From: Antennarius striatus
Lineage: Eukaryota > Chordata > Actinopteri > Lophiiformes > Antennariidae
Length of the DNA: 64,000 nucleotides
Reading direction: 5' to 3'
Assembly: GCF_040054535.1 (NCBI RefSeq)
Contig: NC_090780.1
Location: 13,049,501-13,113,500 of the forward strand
The notes beneath the pieces are model-generated. The model searched no databases, was not told the origin of the DNA, and saw only the letters and a list, made by a program, of their open reading frames with translations. Both the position numbers and the translations under genes were made by a program. Of the stretch, positions 1 to 11,648 are shown one piece after another. Position 1 is the first letter of the stretch; the number at the start of each line of letters is the position of its first letter.

Positions 1-2656
1 AGCATCACAGTCCACGACAACGACGAGCTGCTGCAGCACACGCTGGACAAACCTATCACTGTGCAGTTCCGCCTGGTCTCCACTGAGGAGCGCTCTAAGC
101 CCATCTGTGTCTTCTGGAACCACAGCATCCTGTGAGCAGAGACAGAGCAGCACCACACCGACCATCAGACCACAGCGGGGCTGTTCTCACCCTGCCCTCT
201 GCTCTGTGTTTCAGCGCTGGGAGCGGCGGCTGGTCTGCGAAGGGCTGTGAGGTGGTTTTCAGGAACAGCACCCACATCAGCTGTCAGTGTTATCACATGA
301 CCAGCTTCGCCGTGCTCATGGATATCTCCAGGAGGGAGGTGAGTGGGGCAGAAACACTGAAGTAAAACCACACGTCATTTCTCTGTTTGGTGACTCAAAA
401 GTCCAAATCATGTTTGCATCAGAACGGAGAGATTCTGCCAATCAAAATCCTGACATGGAGCACCGTGGGAGTGACTCTGAGCTTCCTCTTCCTCACCGTC
501 ATCTTCCTCTTCTGTCTGAGAGCCATGCAGTGCAACAAGACGAGTATAGTCAACAACGGGGTCACCGCTCTCTTCCTGTCTGAGCTCATCTTCATCCTTG
601 GCATCAACCAGGCAGACAACCCAGTAATCAATCAGTTTCCATCGATTTAATCAGTTCAGAATGTTTCCTTCCATCTGGTTTTAACCCGGCTGCTTGTTGC
701 AGTTTGTTTGCACAGTCATCGCCATCCTGCTGCACTTCTTCTACCTCTGCACCTTCTCCTGGCTCTTCCTGGAGGGGCTGCACGTCTACCGCATGGTCAG
801 CGAAGTGAGGGACATCAACTATGGACCCATGAGGTTCTACTACCTGATTGGCTGGGGAGTGCCCGCCTTCATCACAGGTTTGAACTCTCATGACTTCAAT
901 AATCACAGAAGTAAACCTGACATGAGGAAGAACAAGTCTGGGAAGTCACTTCACTTGTCATCACGTCAAAAATATTCAAAATTGATTTGCAACTTTTTCA
1001 ACACTCTCATGTTGTTGAAATCAACAGTTAGAGCCAATAAATGGAAATGAAAGTTTTTTCAACGTATTTTTATTTGCTTATAGTTGGTTTTTACAAAAAT
1101 GAATTTGCAAAAGCATGTGCAGATATTAGACAAACAAAACTGACAATAAAAGCAAAAAATAAACATAAAGAAAGTAAATAATTACAGATAATTTTTCATT
1201 GATAATTCAGGTAAAGTTGTTTTATTGTTTTAAGGTGATACAGTTGTGAACTTCCTTGTTTCATCCGAGATTCACAACCAAAACCTTTTTGTTTGGCACG
1301 TGTTCGATCCTTCGGTTATAGTTGGTCAATAATTTTTATCAGTGAGGTGATCTCATGTTGCACCGTAGTTAAGAATCCATCATTATCAAACATCATCTAA
1401 GTCTTCCTGCGTAATTTCTGTGAATCAAGTTGGGACAGTGCTCTGAAGTCAAAATAGAAATTTGTACTTGGAAACTAGGGTTCCCTTTGAAATAGAAATT
1501 CCCTTTGTATTTGTATGAAACAGATAAACTGTGAATGTGACTTGGAACCCAGCAGACATTGAAGATGTTGTGTGGTGCTGGTTTGTCTCCAGGGCTGGCG
1601 GTGGGACTGGACCCTGAAGGCTACGGGAACCCAGATTTCTGCTGGCTGTCTATGTACGACACGCTGATTTGGAGCTTTGCAGGACCCATCGCCATGGCAG
1701 CATCGGTGAGTTTTAGCAGTCGACTCATGGAGATGTTGTTTCATTCATGATTCCGACAGGGCAGTAGTGTGATGCTTCATAAACTCCTGCCATGGTGTGT
1801 GACGCACTTTGACCTCCTGCCAACAGATGAACATCTTCCTGTACATCCTGTCGTCCAGAGCCTCCTGCTCACTGAGACACCACAGCATCGACAAGAAGGA
1901 GTCTCGTGTGTGAGTGTCCAACATGTACATCACATGTACATGTAGATTAGATTATTGTAATACCCTGCTCTCTGGTCTTCCAAAAAAGAGCATTAATAAT
2001 CTACAATTTTTACAAAACTCAGCCGCACGCGTGCTGATGAGGACCAGAGGGCGGGAGCACATTACACCAGTTTTAAAATCTCTGCATTGGCTCCCCGTCC
2101 GCTTCAAGATCGATTTTAAGATCAAAACTCACCGTTTTAATTTGGCTTTTAACTGATTTCTTTTACTCTCTTATTTCCCTTATCTTACTACTTTTATCCC
2201 TTTAATCATTTTTATTTTATTTATTTCTATTTTTATTTTAAGCCTTGTGCATTTTATTACTTTAAAATTTTCTAAACCCCAACATTTTTATACATTTCAT
2301 CATTATTGTCTGTTTTTATTCCACTGTCTTAATCTTTTAGTTTTTAGCTCCACTGTTTCCTCTTGGGGGAACCTCCACACTGGGAGTTTTGTCTGGTCTG
2401 CCCACAGGGGCGTCGCCCTGGCGATCCCTCGGGCCCGGGGGACTGGGGCAGCTCTGCAGTTGGTGTGGTGTCTGCCCTGGTCTGTCGGGGTTGAGGGGGG
2501 GTTGAGGGGGGGTCTCTGTGGCGGTGCTTCCTGTGGCTGTGGACTGTGGTGCCTCTCGGTGTGGATGGCCCCCCATAGGTGGCTTCTCCTCACCTGGATC
2601 CTCGGTGCCAAGCCATGTTAACAGTCTGCTTACTGTGTGTGTGACTGTAGGCGTGC

Positions 2657-2735
<79 letters not shown>

Positions 2736-5700
2736 GGGGCGGGGGGGGGCTATGTGTGTCACTTTTTATTGTTGTATGTTTCATTATTTTATCACATTTT
2801 ATCTTGTGAAGCACTTTGAGTTGCATTTTTTTATGTATGAAAAGTGCTATATAAATAAGGTTTGATTCGATTTGGTATAAACACCAGCGCTGTTAAAACA
2901 CCGCCTGCTTTTAGAGTCAGAGCCTCTGAACCAGGGACAAACAGGTTTAGTGTGAAACACAAAGGGGACAAGTTTCATCCATAAACATGGAAAAATAACC
3001 ACAGCAGCTGCTCTGGTATGAATGTTTATTACAACAAAACTACGGAGTGAGGAGGAGGATAGAGGATCTTTGACATATCTGTCAAAGATCTTGTAGATTA
3101 GATTTTTGTTAGCAGTTCTGAATCTTTTCCTGAAGGAAAGTAACAAATCTAGAACATCTATCTGTTATTGCAGTAACAATAGTTCTCTTTTAATTTGTCC
3201 CGTGTTGTGATTTCTATGAAAAAGTAGAGCTGAAATGATTAGCTAATCAATCAGTTACTCAAATAAGTGGAGTATAATGCTGAAATAATCATTTCACACA
3301 TTTTTCAAACAAACACAGTCAATAAATTATGAAGAAATCCGCATCTGACAAGCAGCAGGTGCAATAAAAGTATTAAATACATTTGTTTGAAATATCGACT
3401 GCAGACATCGCTCTCTGTACAACGTTGTGATTGGCTGCTACAAACCTTTTGACATTTCATGTACCCAGTAGTTTACTAACAAAGAAAATGATCATTATTA
3501 ATATTGATGCATTTTGTGGGCACAAAGCTGGGATTTCTAAATTAAAATGTAGTTTAAACTATAATAATAAAAAAAGTAAAAAGCATTGATAGAAAGACGA
3601 CGTTTGTGAAACTTTGTGACCTCTACCGATCCTCCGTAACCATCTCTATTCTGTGTTCTGACTCGTGTTCCGCAGCTCGGGTCTGAAGACATCAGCTGGC
3701 GTTCTCTTCCTGGTTTCAGTCACATGTTTTCTGGCTCTGCTGTCCGTCAACAGCGACATGATCATTTTCCACTATCTGTTCGCCGGGGTCAACTGTGTGC
3801 AGGTGAGCCTCTCGTTCCTCTGAGTCTGTCTGACGGCTGGATTTCTGTTTGTCTGACCCGTTCTGTCGTCATACCCCCAGGGTCCCTTTGTTTTCTTCTT
3901 CCGCATTATTTTCAATAAGGAAGTGAGGAACGCCATCAAATATTGCTGCAGCCGCAAGCATCCGGATCACATGATCAAGTCCAAGGCGTCTGTGAGTCCC
4001 TCATCACAGTCTGAACAAAATTTCCATTCATTTATTACAGAAACTGCTCCCAAAACCCAAAGAACTGCCTCTTTTAAGAAGTCGGGGAATGATTCATGTT
4101 TCACTAAGAAAGCTAAAGGGCAAATAAAAATTATGGTTGTTTTTTTTAAAATCTGTCAATAATGTGAAGGTTCAGAGTAGTCCAGCCTTTTCTAAGATTT
4201 TGTCATTTGGAACAAAAACATCTTAAAATTTCCACAAATTAAGTTTCCTTTGGAGAATTTTTAGTTATATAAGCCACAGGAAGATGTAACACAAAGTATT
4301 GATTATTGATTCAGGATTAGTTGTTGATTTGCTTTTAAAGCTTTAATTACCATGACCTTCTTCTACCAGAGAGTAAAGAACCACCCATAACTTACACGTT
4401 CGATTCACTACATGTTTTTTGACAGCAAGAAAAAGAGACTAAACAGTCCAGAGCAATTTTTAAACATTTAAATTTAGCATTTAATATTTAGCCTTTAATA
4501 TTTCTAGGGCTACAAATGCAACACTAACTACATGGACGGCCGGTTGTACCACCTTCCCTTTGGGGACTCCAGCGTGTCTCTGAACGGCACCATGCAGAGC
4601 GGCAAGAGCCAGCAGAGCTACGTCCCCTTCGCCCTCAGGTAACGTGAACGAAGCTGCGTCGCCCGACAGAGAGATGGACGCAGCTCTGATCTGATTCTGT
4701 GTGTCCTTCCAGGGATGAAGGTTTAAGTACCAGTCAGGCGCACATCGCTCTGAACGATCATGCGTCGCTCTTCACGGAGACTAAAGAGCGGCACGAGGGT
4801 AGGTTTGGCTTCAGGCTGAATCAGGTTTGGTCTCTGCAGCGATATGAACCCCTCCTTTGGTGTGTGTGCAGACGGCGACAGCGACTCGGACAGCGATCTG
4901 TCACTAGAGGACGACCAGAGCGGCTCCTACGCCTCCACACACTCCTCTGACAGCGAAGACGAGGAGGGTCCGCTCCCTCCAGAGGAATGCTGGGAAAATC
5001 TGGCATCTAATGCGGGCAAGAGACCCCAACCACAGGGTACAGTGACTCAGTTTCATCCTAACTCCAATCTGTCCCTCTCATCATCATCATAATCATCATC
5101 ATCACTATCTACTCATTCTTCTAAACTAGGTCACAATACAGCCGTTCTGCTTTGTTTTAACTGTATCGTGGCTTTTAATGGTGGTTAAAAAATATTTAAT
5201 TTTCACCTTTTCAGCAAAAAAACCCCAGAAAGTTTGACTCCACTTTTTGTGTTTTATTTTTCTTTTCTGAATACTTAATATAATATCAACATGTATGGAA
5301 GCTGGCTGAATGATACTCTTACCACCAAAGCCCCAGCCACCCAAAAGTTTGACGCCTGAACAGGGACTTGAACCCTGGACCCTCAGATTAAAAGTCTGAT
5401 GCTCTACCGACTGAGCTATCCAGGCTCTGCTATGGTTGTGTAATGACTTAGTATGCCTGTAGCACACTACAATGACACGTAACGTAATCAGTAGTTTCTA
5501 CACCACCAGTGCTAATATTATACACCTTCCTCCTGTGTTTCCTCATTTGCTGGTTTCTGTTTCCCAGACAACCAGATACTCTGGCCTGCAGACCACGCAG
5601 CAGCACTGAGTGCTGACAGCGACCTGAAGCCGGACGTGTTGGTCAATCCAGAGCAGGTTCTGGGTCGGGACACGCGGACATATTCAGAGAGCAGGACGCA

Positions 5701-6136
5701 GGACCCCATGACGGTCCTGCTGCCCAGTGTGACAAACCTGAGCACCCACCCCCACAAAGGTGACGTTCAGCTCAAGACTTCACAGTTTAAGATGAAAAAA
5801 CAAGCAAGCAGATTAGACTTAAAAACTTATATTTCTATAATGATTCTGAATACTTTTCCAGTTTATTGTGTATTTATACAAAGATATCCCATCTTGGCTT
5901 TACACTGTACAGGGATACTGAAGAAGAAACAGCTTTCTCCCATTGTAGAGAGAAACAGTCTCCACTACACTCCCAGTGAACACTGTGGGAACGTCTCCGG
6001 CGCGGCGTCTCCACAGGGATCGTCCTCCAGTGACAGTCGAGCCCCGTCGGCCAAAGACGGCCTGGATCAGCTGAACGGCGTCGCCCTCAGCATCAAGGCA
6101 GGGACGGTGGACGGAGACTCGTCGGGATCAGAGTGA
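1..6136 (+). CDS. celsr2: CELSR/Flamingo adhesion GPCR, 3' part (partial, 5' end outside window)
   Basis: This is a planar-cell-polarity seven-pass cadherin of the plasma membrane; only the C-terminal part is present. Exons read by splice signals and phase: 1-131, 215-338, 423-623, 703-877, 1593-1705, 1827-1909, 3676-3802, 3881-3991, 4508-4638, 4713-4798, 4872-5036, 5568-5759, 5913-6136. Exons 1-2 give the end of the GAIN domain with a GPS (FWN, CQC, HMTSF). TM1 lies in 423-623, TM2 at its end, TM3 and TM4 in 703-877, TM5 in 1593-1909, TM6 and TM7 in 3676-3991. The tail has the acidic [18 protein letters not shown] block, then PHKGILKKK and [15 protein letters not shown]. From memory these match human CELSR2 better than CELSR1 or CELSR3, hence the symbol; the paralogue call is less certain than the family. 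The last exon either stops at TGA 6134-6136 or splices from 6132 to 7361 and stops at 7367. Confidence 0.86.
1935..2875 (+). mobile_element. 5'-truncated CR1/L2/Rex1-like LINE fragment in a celsr2 intron
   Basis: Codons from about 1941 read [19 protein letters not shown] and continue through [12 protein letters not shown] to [13 protein letters not shown]. This is the typical segment that follows the reverse-transcriptase domain in CR1/L2/Rex1-type fish LINEs. The 3' end at 2811-2870 carries aagcactttgag...gtgctatataaataagg, a small hairpin-like LINE tail shared with the fragment at 60995-61062. The body between is G-rich and holds a (GT)n tract at 2656-2731. It lies in the intron between celsr2 exons 1827-1909 and 3676-3802, in sense orientation. 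No intact coding capacity remains; the exact clade is inferred. Confidence 0.7.
2656..2731. repeat. (GT)n microsatellite
   Basis: Nearly pure GT dinucleotides inside the LINE 3' region. Apparent Val-Cys or His-Thr reading frames here are artefacts of the repeat. Confidence 0.95.
3065..3090. repeat. Short perfect inverted repeat in celsr2 intron
   Basis: Arms gatctttgaca (3065-3075) and tgtcaaagatc (3080-3090) are perfect complements around the loop tatc. It may be a relic of a small transposon or chance; no flanking coding sense is seen. Confidence 0.55.
5353..5425 (-). tRNA. tRNA-Lys (anticodon TTT)
   Basis: Read on the minus strand the 73-nt sequence begins GCCTGGATAGCTCAGTCGG and ends GTTCAAGTCCCTGTTCAGGCG. 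The acceptor stem pairs GCCTGGA with TTCAGGC (one G-T pair), the A box (TAGCTCAGTCGG) and B box (GGTTCAAGTCC) are intact, and the anticodon loop is ACTTTTAAT with anticodon TTT. No intron is present. A Pol III terminator run of T lies just downstream on the minus strand (AAAA at 5343-5346 on plus). It looks identical to the standard vertebrate tRNA-Lys-TTT, so it is probably functional. It lies antisense in the celsr2 intron between 5036 and 5568. Confidence 0.97.
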
Positions 6137-7059
6137 GTGTTCCATCAGATTCTACATCATAAATGTGTCACATCACTGTGTGTCAGATGTCATTCAATTG
6201 TCAGCCAATGTTTTCATTATTTCCACCTAATTATCCTAAATGTTAAAGTAACACTGAATGAAGACACCCGTCCTGCTGCGACCCACAGGATCAGTGTGAT
6301 GGGTTACTGATTGTAGTTCACGCTCACTGCTCACATAGACGTTTTACTGTCATCCACCTTTTGATTTGTTTCGGACGTGCAGTTCAAGCTTTTTACCTGT
6401 TTAAATGCTGCTGATTGATTTTTTGTGTAAAACATAGCAGCCAGGTTTTTAATACAATTACAGCTCACAGAAATGCATTGATTTTTGGATCATCTACAGG
6501 ACTTAAATCCTAGCATCTATTACATCTGTTGTAGATTAATCACAATTTCTCAGACTACAGAAAAGTCTTTAATTTAAATAAAGAGTCTGACTGGATTCAA
6601 AGTTTTGCCTGACGTAGCAGTAACTACTTAAATCTTACATTATTTACATTATTATTATAATAGTTTCGCTTCTGCATGTCCAATATGAAAAAAGTGGTGC
6701 TTCCCATTAACTAAACCTCAGCCTCTGTCTGTATTTCATTAGTAGTGAGTGGAACGCAGTGAGACAGGAGCCCTACATGTTTATTTACAGGGTGCATGAA
6801 TAATCATTTATTGTGTTATATTAAGAGAAATACATACTGTTTATATACAGTAAATATTAATGTAAGTACAGTAATATAAATATAGAAAACAATATATAGA
6901 TATGAAGATATAAATTGTAGTTTACTAATCAAATCTCTTTGCTCCTCTCTTTCCAAAAATCATAATAGTTTTTTACTCTTTAATTTTATGCCATGAAGCT
7001 CTGATCCTCATTCAACACCATCAGGATCACCGTCTTCAGATTGGTGCATAATTTTACTA

Positions 7060-7154
<95 letters not shown>

Positions 7155-7360
7155 GTGTGTTGTGTTTCATCTCTTCACATGTATTTTCTTTTCTTTTTGT
7201 GTTCTCGTGTTGCGCTGCATTGTGTTCATGGTCAACACATTCCTCCCCATCCACCTTCCTCCTGTCTGCTCTCCTCTTCCTCCATGCCCCATCCTGTTTT
7301 ACTAGCAGCCACTGCAACACCTCCGTGTGACTACACTGATGGAGGGGTGTGTCTTTGCAG
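6137..7360 (+). other. celsr2 terminal intron or 3' UTR, AT-rich with (GT)n
   Basis: No coding sequence is seen. It is AT-rich, with a long (GT)n tract at 7062-7153. Depending on which celsr2 ending is used it is either the last intron (6133-7360) or 3' UTR. Confidence 0.6.
7062..7153. repeat. (GT)n microsatellite
   Basis: About 45 uninterrupted GT units followed by the variant gttgtgtgttgtg. It produces false poly-Cys/Val and poly-His/Thr reading frames on both strands. Confidence 0.97.
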
Positions 7361-7367
7361 GTCATAG
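7361..7367 (+). CDS. celsr2: Possible alternative terminal coding exon of celsr2
   Basis: A good donor (GA|gtgagt) ends at 6132 inside the last celsr2 exon, and a good acceptor (gtgtctttgcag) ends at 7360. Joining them gives GAG TCA TAG, so the protein would end ...SSGSES instead of ...SSGSE. The two options differ by a single residue, but the splice would place a terminal 3'-UTR exon at 7361 and downstream. The exon is followed by a (GT)n tract in the putative UTR. Human CELSR2 also has a short terminal exon after SSGSE, which favours a splice here, but the human extension is not visible. Confidence 0.4.
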
Positions 7368-7471
7368 AGCCTCCATCCTCAGGACTGACTGCAAACTGGA
7401 AGCACCAGACTTCCCCTTTAAAATGTGGGAAAAGAAGGAATTCGTCCTCATCACCAAGATCCTCTGAAGAA

Positions 7472-7582
<111 letters not shown>

Positions 7583-9790
7583 AGAGCGAGTGTTCATACA
7601 TGTGTGCCAAATGTCAGAGTCCGTGCACTGGCCCCGGTCACACACACCGACAGAGCGAGTCTCCCCCTCCCCTTAATTAAATCATTTTGTTTACATACTT
7701 GAAGAAATGCACTTTTTTTAATTTACCGACCAGATTTATTGGCGGTTGATTCTTTTATTTTATTTTTTTATTTTTAGTGTTTGTTTTGTTACCGGATGTG
7801 TGTTTTGTTTAATGACTGTGGAACAGCAAAGAGTTTGTTTGTTTGTTACTTTGTTAGTTTGTTTGTTTGGGAGGGGCATTTAGTTGCAAAGATTCAGGGA
7901 AGTTCGTTTTTGTCATACAGAACTACTTTGTGACGTGTTCCTGGTTCCCTCGCTGACATTACTGTTGGACACGTTTGTGTCGGTGCCTGAAGGAGGATCC
8001 ACTATTTCAGATTCATGACATCGGATTCATTCACACGCCTGAAATGTCCAAAAGGCACAAACCGCTGAGTGCAGGTCATCTGCAGAGGCTGGGTGGGGTC
8101 ACGACCTCTGAAACCAGGACCTGCCTTTGACTGATGATAAGCTATTAGTGATGAATGAAGGATGAATCCAGAGGCCAGAGCTCCGGTCCCACAGTTTCCG
8201 CTGTCCTCACCAAGACAAACCTGCATGGAAATTCCTGAGAAGGACTTGAGGACTTTTGATACATCTTTTTTTTTTTTTTTTTTGTGGTTTTTGAGAGCAC
8301 ATTTTGTATGGACATTAAAAGCTCTCCTGTTTTTCTCTGAGGGATGAACATATTCATTTGAGTTCAGTGACTTAACAGCTGTATTTTAGATTAGCTACAA
8401 AGCTTTTTGTTATTTGTAAAATAATGAGACAGATGTAAAATTGTACTGTAATACTATTTGAGCTGTAATCCATTTTTACTGTACAGAGTGGCCTGTATGT
8501 CAATCCAGAACATCAAGTGTAAGTTAATACAGTATATAAACCTGTTTTTAGAAATCAATTAAATTGGGAGGAATTCTCTTTTATCTAAGTTACTACTGAT
8601 GTGATATTTGTGGATGCCATGTGACCAGCCATATGAAGTCCTTATATAAATGTCATGCCATAAGAATCAACACTAGCAGGTCAGTCATACCAGCTCTGGA
8701 GGTCCAGCTGAAGATTGTGTCGCTCATGTTTCTACTGATTAAACTGTTTTCTACCATTTCCATCTTACCCCAAATTTTTTGGACTTTTGGACTGACGACA
8801 ACTTCACCTTTTGAATTTCCGTTGTGATGTAATTGCTTGAACAGCTAAGAGGATGGAAACATCCTTCTGCTGTGCAACTGCTACAATCGGATATGCTGCT
8901 ATAAAAGAAACCAGCTGTTAAAAAGAATCTGAAGCCTTTTTTATGTTGAAGTATTAATTTAACGTGAATCTATTGATCATACCTGATTATAAAATCTAAA
9001 GGGTTTGAAAACTAAGCTCACTCTTCTTTCTGGAAGACAGTTGGATGATAATGATATCAGAACCATATCTAAGTACTGTAACTTGAAGGCTTTGCTGTGT
9101 CCAAAGGTGAAGTCCACTCACCAGTTCCTGTTAGTCACACATATTTAATTGGTTTTAGTTCTTCAAGAACCTCCGTTGGAAAAATTTCTTTTCCTAGTTT
9201 TATGGGAGAATGTACCAAAATATTTTTTCTTCGCAAGCATTCAGTGTGTGAAGACTGACAAAAAAGTCCATCACATATGATCCATTAGTAAGCTTAATGT
9301 TTGGATTAGTGTTGGTAGGATGATCGTAGTGAGACGAGCTGCCGGGTGGAATCACATGAACCCAACAGACCTAAAAACCGTATCGATTTTATCATCCGTC
9401 TTTCGAGAAAACAAGCAGATTTATTTACTTTGAAGTTTTCCTTCATGAAACCAGCCGCTGAGATACGAGTCTGGAAACAACAGCAGGTGAATTTTAATGT
9501 AGAATAACTAAATGCAAATTATCTGATCAAAACAGAACCAACTAAATTGTGTTGATGGTTAGATATCAATGCTCACAGGTGATTCTTCTGGTAAAAGTAT
9601 TATTGGATCAAATCAATAAAATTATTGCAATCATGAATGAGCAGCAACAAGCTTTTGTATCAGTATGGGGAATAGTTTTGTTAGCTGATTCCATGTATTA
9701 CTCTATTTTTGGTGAGGTATGTTAAATATTCAAAGAGTTGCTATAAATTAGCACCTGAAAAATTTCGCAAATGTCACTAATTTACAGTAA

Positions 9791-9820
9791 AGCGTCCCCG
9801 GACGTCTCACCGGGGACGCT
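9791..9820. repeat. GC-rich perfect hairpin
   Basis: Arms agcgtccccgg (9791-9801) and ccggggacgct (9810-9820) are perfectly complementary with an 8-nt loop. The surrounding DNA is AT-rich, so this GC-rich 11-bp stem stands out. No gene or terminator role can be assigned. Confidence 0.7.
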
Positions 9821-10351
9821 GGCAGGATCTCGAACTGTTGGGGATTTGGTGGTTTCCTTGTCACACCTTCACAGGTTTCATGGGGTTTGTAGATGTCACT
9901 GCACATTTGTCAGCTTGAGTGGCATTTACGGGTTCCACAGTCATTTCTCTTGCTTTCCTCATTGTCATTCCGACTCTTAATCATGTCATTAAGACTCACA
10001 TGATGATCCAGGGGATTAACAGATTCCTTGTGACCTCAGTGACCTTAAAGACCTACTAAAGTGCCTGATGGGTCAACAGCACACCTGACCTCAGCAACTC
10101 TCGGGGTGTTAATGGCATCACGAGGGGTTAAGATGCTAAAACTCCCCCAACAGTCACTGACGGATGAGGAGAGTCGTCTATAAACCCTACACATTATTTT
10201 TACTTATCATTAACGCCAAGAGAGAAATTGTTTTGAATGTGAATGGTGCTGATTGGAGGTTTGTCAGATTTTAACTCCTTCAGCTTTGAGAAGGAATACC
10301 ATTCCGTCTTATTTTTGGCAATTACAATGTGAACATTTCAATATATTGAAA

Positions 10352-10680
10352 GGTGGTAATATAGATTTTGTAGATATTATTTTAGGTGGTAATGTAGATT
10401 TTGTAGATATTTTAAGGTGGTAATGTAGATTTTGTAGATATTATAGATATTATTTTAGGTGGTAATGTAGATTTTGTAGATATTATTTTAAGGTGGTAAT
10501 GTAGATTTTGTAGATATTATTTTAGGTGGTAATGTAGATTTTGTAGATATTTTAAGGTGGTAATGTAGATTTTGTAGATATTATAGATATTATTTTAGGT
10601 GGTAATGTAGATTTTGTAGATATTATTTTAAGGTGGTAATGTAGATTTTGCAGATATTATTTTAGGTGGTGATGTAGATT
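10352..10680. repeat. Higher-order minisatellite, period 140 bp
   Basis: Ten copies of a monomer beginning ggtggtaatgtagattttg start at 10352, 10385, 10416, 10458, 10492, 10525, 10556, 10598, 10632 and 10665. The spacings are 33, 31, 42, 34, 33, 31, 42, 34, 33, so four-monomer blocks repeat every 140 bp (10352, 10492, 10632). The length differences come from indels in the tagatattattt spacer. The monomers therefore diverged first and the four-monomer block was then duplicated. Confidence 0.95.
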
Positions 10681-11648
10681 CTCAAACAACGTGCAAAAAC
10701 ACCTTCGGGTTTGGTCTTCGGTTTCCATTGTAGAGGAGCAGGACTGATCTGATGAGTGACTTGATGTCAATGGACTGACTTCACACACACTTCTTGTACC
10801 CTGGCAACATTCTGCAAAGATTACTTCTAGACAACGTCAGGAGAAAAGAAGGCATATCAAATCCACTAGATGGCTAAAATGCAGGTTATCGTTCTTTATC
10901 ATTGAAATCCTCTTCTGTATTCCTTAATCTGAACTGTATTTGAATATATTCCACTGATGAAATTAATCATTACCCACTGAGAAAATATTTATGTTTAATC
11001 AATAAATACTTAGTAAAATGGTCTCTTAATTAAAACCACATTTACATGACATTCCTTAACACAGAATGCAGACAGAAGTACTTTCCTCCGCACAATGTGT
11101 CCTGAACTTGTGGTACTATGACACTTGACATCGGCCTTGAGGTGGTGCAGGAAGACGATTCTTTTTAAGGAGTCATGACGTTCTCATACCTCAGACCGGC
11201 TCAACAACCTGTTTATGACACACTTGTGTTGTAACAGATCGTTTTATTAAAAAAAGATGTATTTGTATAGATGCAGACATGTTCACTTTAAATACAATCT
11301 AAAATTAATCTTTTATATATTTATATTTTTTTCCGTAATACTGCGAATGGACCGTGTTTAAAACAATCTGCATCTAGTAACAATCCTATAACCAAGTAGC
11401 AATGAACATGGCACCTACAACAAAAGAATTTGTAGTTTCTATACAAATAAACAAAGCACAAACAATAAAACAAACACATTTGCGCACCTCTAGTATCAAC
11501 TCTTCATAAATAATGAAAATCCAACATCTGTGAACACGGAGGACAGTTTGAGACTGTAAATCTGTTCTCTGTTCATAAATACAAAAGTCTTCACTGATCA
11601 GAATCACACACACACACACACACACACGTTAGTCTGTCTGAAGTGTTT

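Larger units (their letters stand above)
7703..11648. other. celsr2/dstyk convergent intergenic region and 3' UTRs
   Basis: No protein-coding exon is recognised. The left part is probably celsr2 3' UTR; an ATTAAA at 8314-8319, after a T-run at 8267-8283, is a candidate poly(A) signal. The centre holds a GC-rich hairpin (9791-9820) and a higher-order minisatellite (10352-10680). The right end, up to the dstyk stop at 11649, is probably dstyk 3' UTR and contains a short (CA)n near 11606-11626. Confidence 0.6.
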
